From contig NZ_JACJHY010000030.1 in the NCBI RefSeq assembly GCF_014138625.1, positions 29,165 through 93,164 of the forward strand: 64,000 bases of DNA, written 5' to 3'. Shown piece after piece: positions 8,558 through 17,001 of this stretch; positions within the stretch are counted from its first letter, which is position 1, and each line of letters opens with the position of its first letter. A model generated the notes under the pieces. The model saw only the letters and a list, made by a program, of their open reading frames with translations. It was not told the DNA's origin and ran no database searches. Both the position numbers and the translations under genes were made by a program. Origin of the DNA: Aminobacter ciceronei (GTDB taxonomy: Bacteria > Pseudomonadota > Alphaproteobacteria > Rhizobiales > Rhizobiaceae).

Positions 8558-9103
8558 ATGAGCGGTCTTCTGCACACCTTGTTCGGCTATCACACCTGGG
8601 CCAATGCAGATCTGTTCGGCAAGCTCGAAGAACTCGACCCGGAGCGGCAGGGGGCGGAGCTGGCCAGGGCGTTGCGGCTGATCAGCCATTACCATGTCGT
8701 CGCCCGGATTTTTGCCGCGCATCTGAGCGGCGAGACGCACCGTTACACCTCGGACAATGTCGCGCAAACACCGGCCCTTGCGGACTTGCGGTCGGCCGTC
8801 ACTGACTCGGACCGGTGGTATCTCGACTATGTCGCGCATGTACCATCAGGCCGACTGACCGAGCGGTTGGCATTCATGTTCACCGACGGCGACAAGGGAT
8901 ACATGTCGCGGGAAGAAATGCTGGGCCATGTCATCCTGCACGGCGGCTATCACCGCGGCGAGGTCGGCCGCATCCTGTCGCAGCTGTCCATCATGCCGCC
9001 ATGGGATACGCTCGCCGTCTATCTCCACCAGACGGAACCGGCGCGCCGCCTGCAAGGCAGCCAAGCACCGACATCCGCCACAACAGCAGCAGTCTCAGGC
9101 TAG
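8558..9103 (+). CDS. DinB family protein (putative metal-dependent thiol transferase fold)
   Basis: A 181-residue protein of the DinB/YfiT four-helix superfamily. The conserved histidines that bind a divalent metal in this fold are present: one in ISHYHVVARIFAAH and two in HVILHGGYHRGEVG. Members act as thiol-dependent S-transferases or are uncharacterised damage-induced proteins. The start ATG at 8558 has AAAGGAG 7 bp upstream. Divergent from a TetR regulator, which probably controls it. Confidence 0.85.
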   Translation: MSGLLHTLFGYHTWANADLFGKLEELDPERQGAELARALRLISHYHVVARIFAAHLSGETHRYTSDNVAQTPALADLRSAVTDSDRWYLDYVAHVPSGRLTERLAFMFTDGDKGYMSREEMLGHVILHGGYHRGEVGRILSQLSIMPPWDTLAVYLHQTEPARRLQGSQAPTSATTAAVSG

Positions 9104-9157
9104 CGCGGGTCCTCAAATCCACGGGTCGATTGGCTTGCCAGCGGGGTTCTCGAGCGA

Positions 9158-10390
9158 TTACCCCGCCGGCAGCGCCGCCAGTGCAGCCTTGAGCGCTTCG
9201 GCCCCACCCGCCACCTGCTCCGTCGTCGGCGAGAAGCCGAGGCCGAGCATCTTGCGGCCGAGCATGTGGTCGGCGGGACGATTGACGGATTCGATGGCGA
9301 CAAGGCGGTCGCCGATGAAATGGAACACCGAGAAGCGGTTCTCGGCCGGATCGCCCGACAGGATCTGGCGGTCGCTGCCGGCGGTCAGGCCAACCATCTG
9401 CAACTTCATGTCGCCAATGTCGGACCAGAACCACGGTACGGCGACGTAGTCACCGGGATGGCCAAGAACCGTGCGGGCGGCGAGCTTGGCCTGGTCAGTG
9501 GCGTTCTGCACCGATTCCAGGCGCACGTCGCTGCCGGTCTGCCAATGGCGGTAGCTGGCGTTGTCGCCGATGGCGAGAATGTTCTCGACCGAGCTGCGCA
9601 TGGCCGTGTCGATGCGGATGCCGTTGGCGATCGCCAGCCCCGCCGTCTCGGCCAGTTCGACATTGGGCACGACGCCGATGCCTGTTATCACCATCTTCGC
9701 CGGCAGATGCTCGCCGGAAGAGGTCAGCACGCTCGCGACATGGCCGTCCTCACCTTCGATGCGCTCGATGGTGGTCTTGAGCAGGATGCGGACACCCGAT
9801 GCCGTCAGGCGCTGGCGCACATGTTCGGCGATCAGGGGTGCCACGGCGCGGCCGAGCAGGCGGTCGAGCGCCTCGATCACCGTCACCTTGCGGCCGCCGG
9901 CGGCGAGCGTGGCGGCGATCTCCAGGCCGATGAAGCCTCCGCCGATGACGACGACTTCCTCGCAGGCAGCGCTCTGCTCGCGGATCAGCCGGGCATCGGC
10001 CACAGAGCGAAGCGACAGCACGCCTGCAAGATGGGCCCCCGGCAGCGGCAGCAAGCGCGGGCGCGAACCCGTGGCAAGGATCAGCTGGTCATAGGCAAGG
10101 TCACCGCCGCCGGCGAGTTCGAGCCGGCGCGCCGCGGCATCGATGCGTTCGACCAGGGTTCCGGGCCGGAAGTCGATGGTGTGGCCGGTGTAAAACACCT
10201 CGCCGCGCAAGGGCTGCGGTTGGGCGGCAGCATCCTTGATGAAGGTCTTGGACAGCGGCGGCTTGTGGTAGGGCAGCTCCTTCTCGTCGCCGAGCAGAAT
10301 GACCGGCCCGTCGTAGCCCTCCTCGCGAAGGCTGGCTGCAGCCTGCACGCCGGCATGGCCGGCCCCGACAATCACCACACCGTTCTTCAT
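9158..10390 (-). CDS. FAD-dependent ferredoxin/rubredoxin-type NAD(P)H reductase
   Basis: A 410-residue flavoprotein. It has an N-terminal FAD-binding GxGxxG (VIVGAGHAGVQAAASLRE), a central NAD-binding motif (VVIGGGFIGLEIAATLAAGG), the FAD-contacting NILAIGDNAS near residue 290, and the C-terminal reductase domain. Members transfer electrons from NAD(P)H to a ferredoxin or rubredoxin that feeds an oxygenase. No ferredoxin or oxygenase gene is adjacent. The frame is open 34 codons further upstream, but the family begins at the ATG at 10390. Confidence 0.85.
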   Translation of the reverse strand: MKNGVVIVGAGHAGVQAAASLREEGYDGPVILLGDEKELPYHKPPLSKTFIKDAAAQPQPLRGEVFYTGHTIDFRPGTLVERIDAAARRLELAGGGDLAYDQLILATGSRPRLLPLPGAHLAGVLSLRSVADARLIREQSAACEEVVVIGGGFIGLEIAATLAAGGRKVTVIEALDRLLGRAVAPLIAEHVRQRLTASGVRILLKTTIERIEGEDGHVASVLTSSGEHLPAKMVITGIGVVPNVELAETAGLAIANGIRIDTAMRSSVENILAIGDNASYRHWQTGSDVRLESVQNATDQAKLAARTVLGHPGDYVAVPWFWSDIGDMKLQMVGLTAGSDRQILSGDPAENRFSVFHFIGDRLVAIESVNRPADHMLGRKMLGLGFSPTTEQVAGGAEALKAALAALPAG

Positions 10391-11020
10391 GCTCGCCTCT
10401 GCAACACCGGAAACCTCTACCGAAATGACCGCTAGGGGCTCCCGCCGCAAGGGGTCATGACGTGATTTCATGGCCGACAGGCAGGATTTCATATCGTACA
10501 GGCGGGCCAGATAGTGCCAGGCGTGGCCCCCTGATCATCCCGCGTCGTGGCGCTACCTGATGTCGCAGCGGGTGCCGGGTGCTGCTCGGCAGGTCCCGCG
10601 CCATGTCTCGACAAATCAACAGCTTGGCCTCAAGAAGCTCTGCAAAAAACTGGACAGAAACAGTTTAGAATCATTCCAAACTATTGATACCGCTACGCTT
10701 TTAGCCGAAATTGCGTTGACTTTTGATGGCGCTCGGCTTTTATGAAGTCGTGCTTTACAGCGCCTGTCTTTGATGTCTGGGCCTTTAACCCTTTCGATTG
10801 GAGCTATCTGGGTGCCTGCCTTCGTCGAACCGCGCCATGGCGCGGCTGTTTGCAGCTTGGTCGCGCTGCGCCCTATCAGGGCCTCGAACCACGCGCATAT
10901 CCGAGGCCGGATCGCCCCTGAGCTTTCTTTCGATGCCATGCCGCCGATCCAGCAAGAAATGCTGACGGCACACGATTTCCAGGCGCTTGCCGGCGCCAAC
11001 TGGTTCACTGAGGAGAGACC
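10391..11020. other. 630-bp intergenic region upstream of the iron cluster
   Basis: No gene is supported here; open frames on both strands lack homology features and ribosome sites. It contains an ICE-type iron operator at 10662-10682. A possible promoter lies downstream (TTGACT at 10716-10721; TTTTAT at 10738-10743). A leader of roughly 270 bases then runs to the imelysin start. Around 10640-10745 it is noticeably more AT-rich than its surroundings. Confidence 0.6.
10662..10682. promoter_or_regulatory. ICE (iron control element), probable Irr-binding site
   Basis: The dyad AGTTTAGAA-TCA-TTCCAAACT has 9-bp arms with one mismatch. It matches the rhizobial ICE consensus (TTTAGAA, 3 bp, TTCTAAA) except for one base. 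It lies about 34 bp upstream of a candidate -35 box and 338 bp upstream of the imelysin gene. Irr, a haem-responsive Fur-family protein, binds such sites in low iron. Confidence 0.7.
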
Positions 11021-12325
11021 ATGCCTGCATCCATCTCGCACAACCGTCACTACGGCAGGCTCGCCGCCATTGCCGCGACGACCGCGCTGACCGCCGCGAT
11101 CTTCGTGCTGCCGGCCAAGGCCGCAACCGACGCCAAGGCCGTTCTCACCACCTATTCCGACATTGCGCTTGCCAAATACGAAGACTCGCTGACATCAGCC
11201 AAGGCACTCGACACAGCCATCGAAGCGCTGATCGCCAAGCCGTCGGACGAGACGCTGAAGGCAGCGCGCGAAGCCTGGAAGGCTGCCCGCATCCCCTACC
11301 AGCAGACGGAAGTCTACCGCTTCGGCAACGCGATCGTCGACGACTGGGAAGGCCGCGTCAACGCATGGCCGCTGGATGAAGGCCTGATCGACTATGTCGA
11401 CAAGGGCTATGGCACCGAGTCCGACGAGAACTCGCTCTACACCGCCAACGTCATCGCCAACCCGTCGATCGAGATCAACGGCCAGAAGGTCGATGCCTCC
11501 AAGATCACGCCCGAGTTGCTGGCCGGCACGCTGCAGGAAGCCGGTGGCATCGAGGCCAACGTCGCCAGCGGCTATCATGCCATCGAGTTCCTGCTCTGGG
11601 GCCAGGATTTGAACGGCACCGGACCCGGCGCCGGCAACCGTCCCTACACCGACTATGACACCGCCAATTGCACCGGCGGTAACTGCGACCGCCGCGGCCA
11701 GTATCTGAACGCCGCTTCCGACCTGCTCGTCGCCGATCTCGAGGAGATGGTCGGCAACTGGAAGGCCGACGGCGCGGCCCGCAAGGCGCTTCTCGACGGC
11801 GACGCCAAGGCTGGCATTTCGACCATCCTGACCGGCATGGGCTCGTTGTCCTACGGCGAATTGGCCGGCGAACGCATGAAGCTCGGCCTTTTGCTCCACG
11901 ATCCGGAAGAGGAGCATGACTGCTTCTCCGACAACACCCATATCTCGCATCTCTATGACGCCGTCGGCATCCGCAACGCCTATCACGGCAGCTACAAGCG
12001 CATCGACGGCTCGACCGTCGAGGGCCCGTCGGTCTCCGACATGGTCAAGGAAGCGGACGCAGGGCTCGACACCGAGCTCAGCGGCAAGCTCGACACCACG
12101 GTCGCCAAGATGGAAGCGATCCAGGCCCGCGCCGTCGGCGGCGAGGCCTATGACCAGCAGATCGGCGAAGGCAACACCGAAGGCAACGCCACGGTGCAGG
12201 CGGCCATCGACGCGCTGGTCGACCAGACCAAGTCGATCGAGCGCGCGGTTGCCGCGCTCAAGCTCGACGCCATCGCATTCGAAGGTTCGGACAGCCTGGA
12301 TTCGCCTGACAAGGTCTTCCAGTGA
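11021..12325 (+). CDS. Imelysin family iron-regulated periplasmic protein (IrpA-like, COG3487)
   Basis: A 434-residue exported protein. A Sec signal peptide covers about residues 1-34 (hydrophobic stretch then AKA-ATDAK). The mature part is the imelysin/ICMP fold with the metal-site motif GxHxxE seen as GYHAIEFLLWG near residues 184-194, and a Cys pair (TANCTGGNCDRRG) typical of the IrpA branch. Imelysins bind or present iron in the periplasm. A GAGGAGAG ribosome site precedes the ATG. It is the first gene of the cluster that continues with bfd, bfr, a di-haem protein, a second imelysin and DUF1513. A strong hairpin separates it from bfd. Confidence 0.9.
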   Translation: MPASISHNRHYGRLAAIAATTALTAAIFVLPAKAATDAKAVLTTYSDIALAKYEDSLTSAKALDTAIEALIAKPSDETLKAAREAWKAARIPYQQTEVYRFGNAIVDDWEGRVNAWPLDEGLIDYVDKGYGTESDENSLYTANVIANPSIEINGQKVDASKITPELLAGTLQEAGGIEANVASGYHAIEFLLWGQDLNGTGPGAGNRPYTDYDTANCTGGNCDRRGQYLNAASDLLVADLEEMVGNWKADGAARKALLDGDAKAGISTILTGMGSLSYGELAGERMKLGLLLHDPEEEHDCFSDNTHISHLYDAVGIRNAYHGSYKRIDGSTVEGPSVSDMVKEADAGLDTELSGKLDTTVAKMEAIQARAVGGEAYDQQIGEGNTEGNATVQAAIDALVDQTKSIERAVAALKLDAIAFEGSDSLDSPDKVFQ

Positions 12326-12356
12326 GGGCTTGCCGCGCCTAAGTTTCTCTAGCCAA

Positions 12357-12382
12357 ACGGCGCGCCAAAGGGAGCGCGCCGT
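12357..12382 (+). terminator. Strong hairpin between imelysin and bfd
   Basis: Perfect 9-bp GC-rich arms (ACGGCGCGC/GCGCGCCGT) with an 8-base loop lie 32 bp after the imelysin stop and 21 bp before the bfd start. With no T-tract it may be a partial terminator or an mRNA-stabilising structure that sets different levels of imelysin and ferritin. Confidence 0.55.
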
Positions 12383-12403
12383 CAGCCACGGTCGTTCGAA
12401 ACC

Positions 12404-12715
12404 ATGCTTATCTGCCATTGCAATCTGATTACCCAAAAGGAGATCGAAGACACAATCGTCGAGCTTTTGGATCGGGACCCGTGGACACTGATCGTGCCCG
12501 CGAAGGTCTATCATACGCTGCAGAAGCGCGGACGTTGTTGCGGCTGCTTCCCAAATGTGGTCGAAACGATAATTCGGATTACCGAAGCTTATCATGCTCG
12601 TTCGGAATCGGGCGAGGTGGATGTCGTTTCACACCTGGACCGCGTCAGAGAGTTGCGCGTTCAATTTGGGAGCAAGGCAAATGAAGGGCGAAAAACAGGT
12701 CATCGAGCGGCTTAA
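12404..12715 (+). CDS. bfd: Bacterioferritin-associated ferredoxin (Bfd-like 2Fe-2S protein)
   Basis: A 103-residue protein with the Bfd [2Fe-2S] ligand pattern: CxC at Cys4/Cys6 (LICHCNLIT) and a CxxC at Cys45/Cys48, with an additional Cys46 between them (RCCGCFP). Bfd reduces the ferric core of bacterioferritin and so releases stored iron. The C-terminal 35 residues after the cluster domain are longer than in the 64-residue E. coli protein. Its 3' end overlaps bfr by 35 bp. Codon use is visibly more AT-rich than its neighbours, and the ribosome site is weak, so transfer or relaxed selection is possible. Confidence 0.85.
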   Translation: MLICHCNLITQKEIEDTIVELLDRDPWTLIVPAKVYHTLQKRGRCCGCFPNVVETIIRITEAYHARSESGEVDVVSHLDRVRELRVQFGSKANEGRKTGHRAA

Positions 12716-13166
12716 CGAGGCGCTTTTCCTCGAGCTCGGCGCCGTCAACCAGTATTGGGTGCATTACCGCCTGCTTGAAGACTGGGGTTACGGCAAGCTC
12801 GCCAAGAAAGAGCGTGAGGAATCGATCGAGGAGATGCACCACGCCGACAAGCTGATCGCGCGCATCATCTTCCTCGAAGGTCATCCCAACCTGCAGTCCA
12901 TCTCGCCGCTGCGTATCGGCCAGAACCTCAAGGAAGTGCTCGAGAGCGATCTCGCCGGAGAGTATGACGCCCGCACTTCCTACAAAAAATCCCGGGATAT
13001 CTGCTCGCAGCATGGCGACTACGTATCGATGAAGCTCTTCGAGGAACTGCTCGCCGATGAGGAAGGTCACATCGACTTCCTCGAGACGCAGTTGCAGTTG
13101 CTCGCCGAGATCGGCGACGAGAAGTACGGCCAGCTCAACGCCGAACCAGCTGACAAGGCCGAATAG
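12681..13166 (+). CDS. bfr: Bacterioferritin
   Basis: A 161-residue subunit of the 24-mer haem-containing ferritin that oxidises and stores iron in the cytoplasm. Ferroxidase ligands are visible: Glu18, Tyr25, Glu51 and His54 in the first half, and the second Glu/ExxH pair in [13 protein letters not shown]. Met52, the axial ligand of the inter-subunit haem, is present (EEMHH). The start ATG at 12681 gives the canonical [15 protein letters not shown]; it lies inside the end of bfd. Followed after 11 bp by the di-haem cytochrome gene, so storage is co-transcribed with the periplasmic part of the cluster. Confidence 0.93.
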   Translation: MKGEKQVIERLNEALFLELGAVNQYWVHYRLLEDWGYGKLAKKEREESIEEMHHADKLIARIIFLEGHPNLQSISPLRIGQNLKEVLESDLAGEYDARTSYKKSRDICSQHGDYVSMKLFEELLADEEGHIDFLETQLQLLAEIGDEKYGQLNAEPADKAE

Positions 13167-13177
13167 GACATGCCGGA

Positions 13178-14788
13178 ATGCGGCGCACTTTTCTGACCAC
13201 GCGCCGCGCACGTACCGGCAAGTTTCCCGACGACAAGATAAAACGACAGCGGAGCGCGACAGCGCTTCGCCTCCTGCTGTTGGCCGGCCTGATAGCGGCC
13301 CTGCCGGCAACGGTGGTGATTTCAGGCGAAGCGGTCCCCGCCGGCCTGGCCACCGAACGCACCGACCTCGATCCCAAGGACAAGGCGCGCGTCGACAACA
13401 TCGTCCGGCCGACCACCGACTTCAGCAAACCCGAACAGTTCGAGCGCATGCAGGGCGGAGCCGGTACTTCGGAAAAGCGCGTCAACCAGGATGCGTTCTC
13501 GCAATCCTCGGCCAACATCACCTTCGAGGAAGAAGGCACCTTCAAGCTCGGCAACGGCATGTTCCGCAAGCTATGGGTGTCGTCGCCGTCGTCGACCCAG
13601 GCCTCCGACGGGCTGGGGCCGCTGTTCAACGCCCGCGCCTGCCAGAGCTGCCACCTCAAGGACGGCCGCGGCCATCCGCCGGAAGGCAATTCCGACGCCA
13701 CCTCAATGTTCCTGAGGCTCGCCCGCACGGCAGAAACGGCAGAAGAAAATGCCGCGATCGTCGAGCGCAAGGTGCTGAACTTCCCCGATCCCACCTATGG
13801 CGGCCAGTTCCAGGATCTTGCCGTGCCCGGCCTCAAGAGCGAAGGCCGGATGGTGATTTCCTACCAGCAGTTTCCGGTCCAGCTTTCCGACACCATGACG
13901 ACGCTGCGCTGGCCGATCTATTCGGTGACCGACCTCGGCTATGGTGCGATGGACCCGAAGACGACATTGTCGCCACGCATCACGCCGCCGATGATCGGCC
14001 TGGGCCTCGTCGAGCAGATCCATCCCGCCGACATCCTTGCCAATGCCGATCCCGACGACAAGGACGGCGACGGCATTTCGGGCAAGGCCTCCATCGTGCG
14101 CGACCACAAATCAGGCGAGCTGACGCTCGGCCGCTTCGGCTGGAAGGCGTCGGCGCCGTCGATCCGCCAGCAATCGGCCGATGCCTTTGCCGGCGACATC
14201 GGCATCTCGACGCCCGACGTGCCCAGGCACTGGGGCGACTGCACCGACGCCCAGACGGCGTGTCTCGAGAAGCCCAATGGCGTGCAGGAGCGGCTCGGCA
14301 GCAGCGAAGCCCCCGACCCGATCATGGATCTGGTCACCTTCTATTCGCAGAACCTGGCCGTCCCGGCTCGGCGCGACATCGACGACCGCCAAGTGCTGCG
14401 CGGCAAGCAGATGTTCTACGAGGCCGGCTGCGCGTCCTGCCACATGCCGAAATTCGTCACGCGCCGCGATGCGCCCAACAAGGCGCAGAAATTCCAGCTG
14501 ATCTGGCCCTATTCCGACTTCCTGCTGCACGACATGGGCGACGAACTCGGCGACGGCCAGCAGGTCGGCGACGCCAGCGGCAACGAATGGCGCACGCCGC
14601 CGCTGTGGGGCATCGGCCTGACCAAGACGGTCAACGGCCATACCTTCTTCCTGCACGATGGTCGGGCCCGCAATCTGGCCGAGGCGATCCTTTGGCATGG
14701 TGGCGAAGGCCAGAAGTCACGAGACCACTTTGCCGCGCTGCCGCCGCAGGACCGCGATGCGTTGATCAAGTTCCTGGAGTCGCTGTGA
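13178..14788 (+). CDS. Di-haem c-type cytochrome oxidoreductase (DUF1111, COG3488)
   Basis: A 536-residue exported protein with two c-type haem sites: CQSCH at residues 155-159 and CASCH around residues 417-421. The surrounding DUF1111 fold is described as thiol oxidoreductase or di-haem peroxidase-like. The signal sequence has an unusually long, basic N-region (about 28 residues) before the hydrophobic core LLLLAGLIAALPATVVI. It follows bfr by 11 bp and overlaps the second imelysin by one base (TGATG). It probably supplies or removes electrons in the periplasmic iron process; the reaction has not been established for this family. Confidence 0.88.
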   Translation: MRRTFLTTRRARTGKFPDDKIKRQRSATALRLLLLAGLIAALPATVVISGEAVPAGLATERTDLDPKDKARVDNIVRPTTDFSKPEQFERMQGGAGTSEKRVNQDAFSQSSANITFEEEGTFKLGNGMFRKLWVSSPSSTQASDGLGPLFNARACQSCHLKDGRGHPPEGNSDATSMFLRLARTAETAEENAAIVERKVLNFPDPTYGGQFQDLAVPGLKSEGRMVISYQQFPVQLSDTMTTLRWPIYSVTDLGYGAMDPKTTLSPRITPPMIGLGLVEQIHPADILANADPDDKDGDGISGKASIVRDHKSGELTLGRFGWKASAPSIRQQSADAFAGDIGISTPDVPRHWGDCTDAQTACLEKPNGVQERLGSSEAPDPIMDLVTFYSQNLAVPARRDIDDRQVLRGKQMFYEAGCASCHMPKFVTRRDAPNKAQKFQLIWPYSDFLLHDMGDELGDGQQVGDASGNEWRTPPLWGIGLTKTVNGHTFFLHDGRARNLAEAILWHGGEGQKSRDHFAALPPQDRDALIKFLESL

Positions 14789-15867
14789 TGGCTGGACGTC
14801 CCCTGGCTGCTGTCCTCGCTTTTTGCCTGTTCGTGCCGTCGACCGCCGCTTACGCCAGCGAGGCGTCGGCCAAGGTGATCACTGACGCCATCGACGGTTT
14901 CATCCGCCCGGCCTATGGCCGGCTGGTCGGCACGACTGCCGATCTCAGTAAGTCTATGGTTACGCTTTGTGCAAAACCGTCTTCCGACACGCTTGCTGCA
15001 GCGCGCGCGGCATTCGCCAGAACCACGGCGACCTGGTCGGAGATCGAGATCATCCGCTTCGGACCAATCACCGAGCAGAACCGGCTGGAGCGCCTGCTGT
15101 TCTGGCCAGACCGCAAGGGAACCGGGCTGAAGCAGGTGCAGTCGGCCCTTGCCGACAAGGATGCCACCGCCACCGACGCAGCCACTCTCGGCCAGAAGAG
15201 CGTTGCCATGCAGGGGCTCGGCGCGTTGGAATTCGTGCTGTTCGGCACCGCCGCCGATGAGCTTTCCGGCACCTCGGCCGCCTATCGCTGCGCCTATGGC
15301 CAGGCGATATCAGGCAACATCGGGGCCATTGCCGCCGAGGTCGACGCCGCATGGCGCGACGACAAGGGTTTTGCCAGCCAGTGGAAGAACCCGGGTGCTG
15401 CCAATCCGCTCTACCGCGACGACACCGAAGCGCTGACCGAACTGCTCGAAGTCTATGTCAACGGGCTCGAGCTGGTGCGCGACGTGCGCCTCAATGGCTT
15501 TTTCGGCAAGAATGCCGCGTCCGACAAGCCGAAGCAGGCGCTTTATTGGCGCTCTCAAGGCACGGGCGCCTCGCTTGCCGGCAACATCGCGGGCATGGAA
15601 GCGCTTTTCGCCGCTTCGAAATTCGGCGAGCTGGTGCCGGCCGACGAGCGCTGGGTTGCCGAGTCGATCGGCTTCGAATTCGCCAATGCACAGGCAGCGG
15701 CGGCTGCGGTCACCGGCCCGATCGATGCGGCCCTTGCCGACCCCGCCAAACGCGAGAAGCTCGGCTATTTCGCGCTGGTGACGTCGAGCCTGTCGGAGCA
15801 GTTCGGCACCAGGCTTTCCGGGGCCCTCGGACTGACTGCCGGTTTCTCGTCGCTCGACGGCGACTGA
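14788..15867 (+). CDS. Second imelysin family protein (COG3489-type)
   Basis: A 359-residue exported protein with a Sec signal (LAAVLAFCLFVPSTAAYA-SEA). The imelysin fold is recognisable, but the GxHxxE motif reads GLGALE at about residue 147, so the metal-ligand His is replaced by Gly while the Glu is kept. This is the divergent imelysin regularly found behind the di-haem protein in this cluster. The start ATG overlaps the preceding stop codon, implying translational coupling. Likely a binding or partner subunit rather than a classical imelysin. Confidence 0.85.
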   Translation: MAGRPLAAVLAFCLFVPSTAAYASEASAKVITDAIDGFIRPAYGRLVGTTADLSKSMVTLCAKPSSDTLAAARAAFARTTATWSEIEIIRFGPITEQNRLERLLFWPDRKGTGLKQVQSALADKDATATDAATLGQKSVAMQGLGALEFVLFGTAADELSGTSAAYRCAYGQAISGNIGAIAAEVDAAWRDDKGFASQWKNPGAANPLYRDDTEALTELLEVYVNGLELVRDVRLNGFFGKNAASDKPKQALYWRSQGTGASLAGNIAGMEALFAASKFGELVPADERWVAESIGFEFANAQAAAAAVTGPIDAALADPAKREKLGYFALVTSSLSEQFGTRLSGALGLTAGFSSLDGD

Positions 15868-15879
15868 AGAGCCAGGACA

Positions 15880-16989
15880 ATGCGCACACCGCTGTTCGAC
15901 CGTCGCGATTTCCTCAAGGCAGCTGGAGCAGGCTTCGTGCTTTCGCTCAGCCCCGCCAGGCGCGCACTGGCACTCGAAACCGACGCAATGTTCGCCACAG
16001 CTTACCAGTCCAGGACCGGCGAGTATGGCGTGGCGATCCTGTCGGAGGCCGGCAAGATCCTGCACAGCGTCACCCTGCCAGAGCGCGGACACGACGTGAC
16101 ATTCGATCCCGTCTCGCGCAAGTCGGTGGTGTTTGCGCGCCAGCCCGGCACCTTCATGCTGGTGTTCGACCACACCGGCAAAGACACGCCGCTGACCATC
16201 CCGAGCATCGCCGGCCGCCACTATTACGGCCATGGCGTATTCTCGCCCGATGGCGCGCTGCTCTACGTCACCGAAAACGACTTCGACAACGCCGCCGGCA
16301 TGGTCGGCGTCTATGACGCGCGCGACGGCTTCCGCCGCCTCAGCGAATTCCCGACCCATGGCGTCGGCCCGCATGAGCTGATCCTGCTTGGCGACGGGCG
16401 CACGCTCGCCATCTGCAATGGCGGCATCGAGACCCATCCGGATTTCGGCCGCGCCAAGCTCAACATTCCAACCATGAAGCCGTCCTTCGTGCTTGTCGAC
16501 CGCGTCTCGGGCGATCTGATCGAGAAACACGAACTGCCGGAAAAGCTTCACCAACTGTCGATCCGGCATATGGACATCGACGCCCACGGCACCGTCTGGT
16601 TCGGCTGCCAGCACGAGGGGCCGGCAACGGAAAAGCCACTGTTGATCGGCCGAGCCGCGCGCGGCAAGGAGCTGGAAATGCTTGACATGCCCGAGGACAT
16701 CCTCGGCGGTTTCCGCAACTATATCGGCTCGGTCGCGGCCAATCGCGACGCCGGGCTGATCGCCGTCTCTTCGCCGCAAGGCAACGCCTGGGCAATGATC
16801 GAGGCCAAGACGGGCAAGGTCGTGGCCAATGCCGATCTGGTCGAGGTTTGCGGGTTGGCGCCGGACCGCGATGGTTTCCTCGCCACCACGGGCGCCGGCC
16901 TTGTCGTCGATCCCGACGGCAAAAAGACCGACGATCCCCAGCATGTCTGGGACAACCACATGCTGCGGATCGATCCGCGAAATACGTAA
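15880..16989 (+). CDS. DUF1513 protein, Tat-exported (COG3490)
   Basis: A 369-residue protein with a twin-arginine signal, DRRDFLKAAGAGFVLS, at residues 8-23. The rest looks like a beta-propeller: repeated strands with HGVFSPDGALLYVTEND, THGVGPHELILLGDG and IRHMDIDAHGTVWFG. Tat export suggests that a cofactor is inserted before export, or that it folds in the cytoplasm. It begins 12 bp after the second imelysin and is the last gene of the iron cluster. Function is unknown. It converges on phnN with only 12 bp between stops. Confidence 0.87.
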   Translation: MRTPLFDRRDFLKAAGAGFVLSLSPARRALALETDAMFATAYQSRTGEYGVAILSEAGKILHSVTLPERGHDVTFDPVSRKSVVFARQPGTFMLVFDHTGKDTPLTIPSIAGRHYYGHGVFSPDGALLYVTENDFDNAAGMVGVYDARDGFRRLSEFPTHGVGPHELILLGDGRTLAICNGGIETHPDFGRAKLNIPTMKPSFVLVDRVSGDLIEKHELPEKLHQLSIRHMDIDAHGTVWFGCQHEGPATEKPLLIGRAARGKELEMLDMPEDILGGFRNYIGSVAANRDAGLIAVSSPQGNAWAMIEAKTGKVVANADLVEVCGLAPDRDGFLATTGAGLVVDPDGKKTDDPQHVWDNHMLRIDPRNT

Positions 16990-17001
16990 GTCTTTACTTA
17001 C

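Noticed and set aside
10560..11090. Open frames on both strands in the region upstream of the imelysin gene
   Set aside because: No ribosome site, no recognisable motif, and they cross the ICE box and the leader; treated as intergenic.
16986..17001. Short palindrome GTAAGT-N4-ACTTAC at the end of the DUF1513 gene
   Set aside because: The stem is only 6 AT-rich base pairs, partly coding, without a T-tract; too weak to call a terminator.
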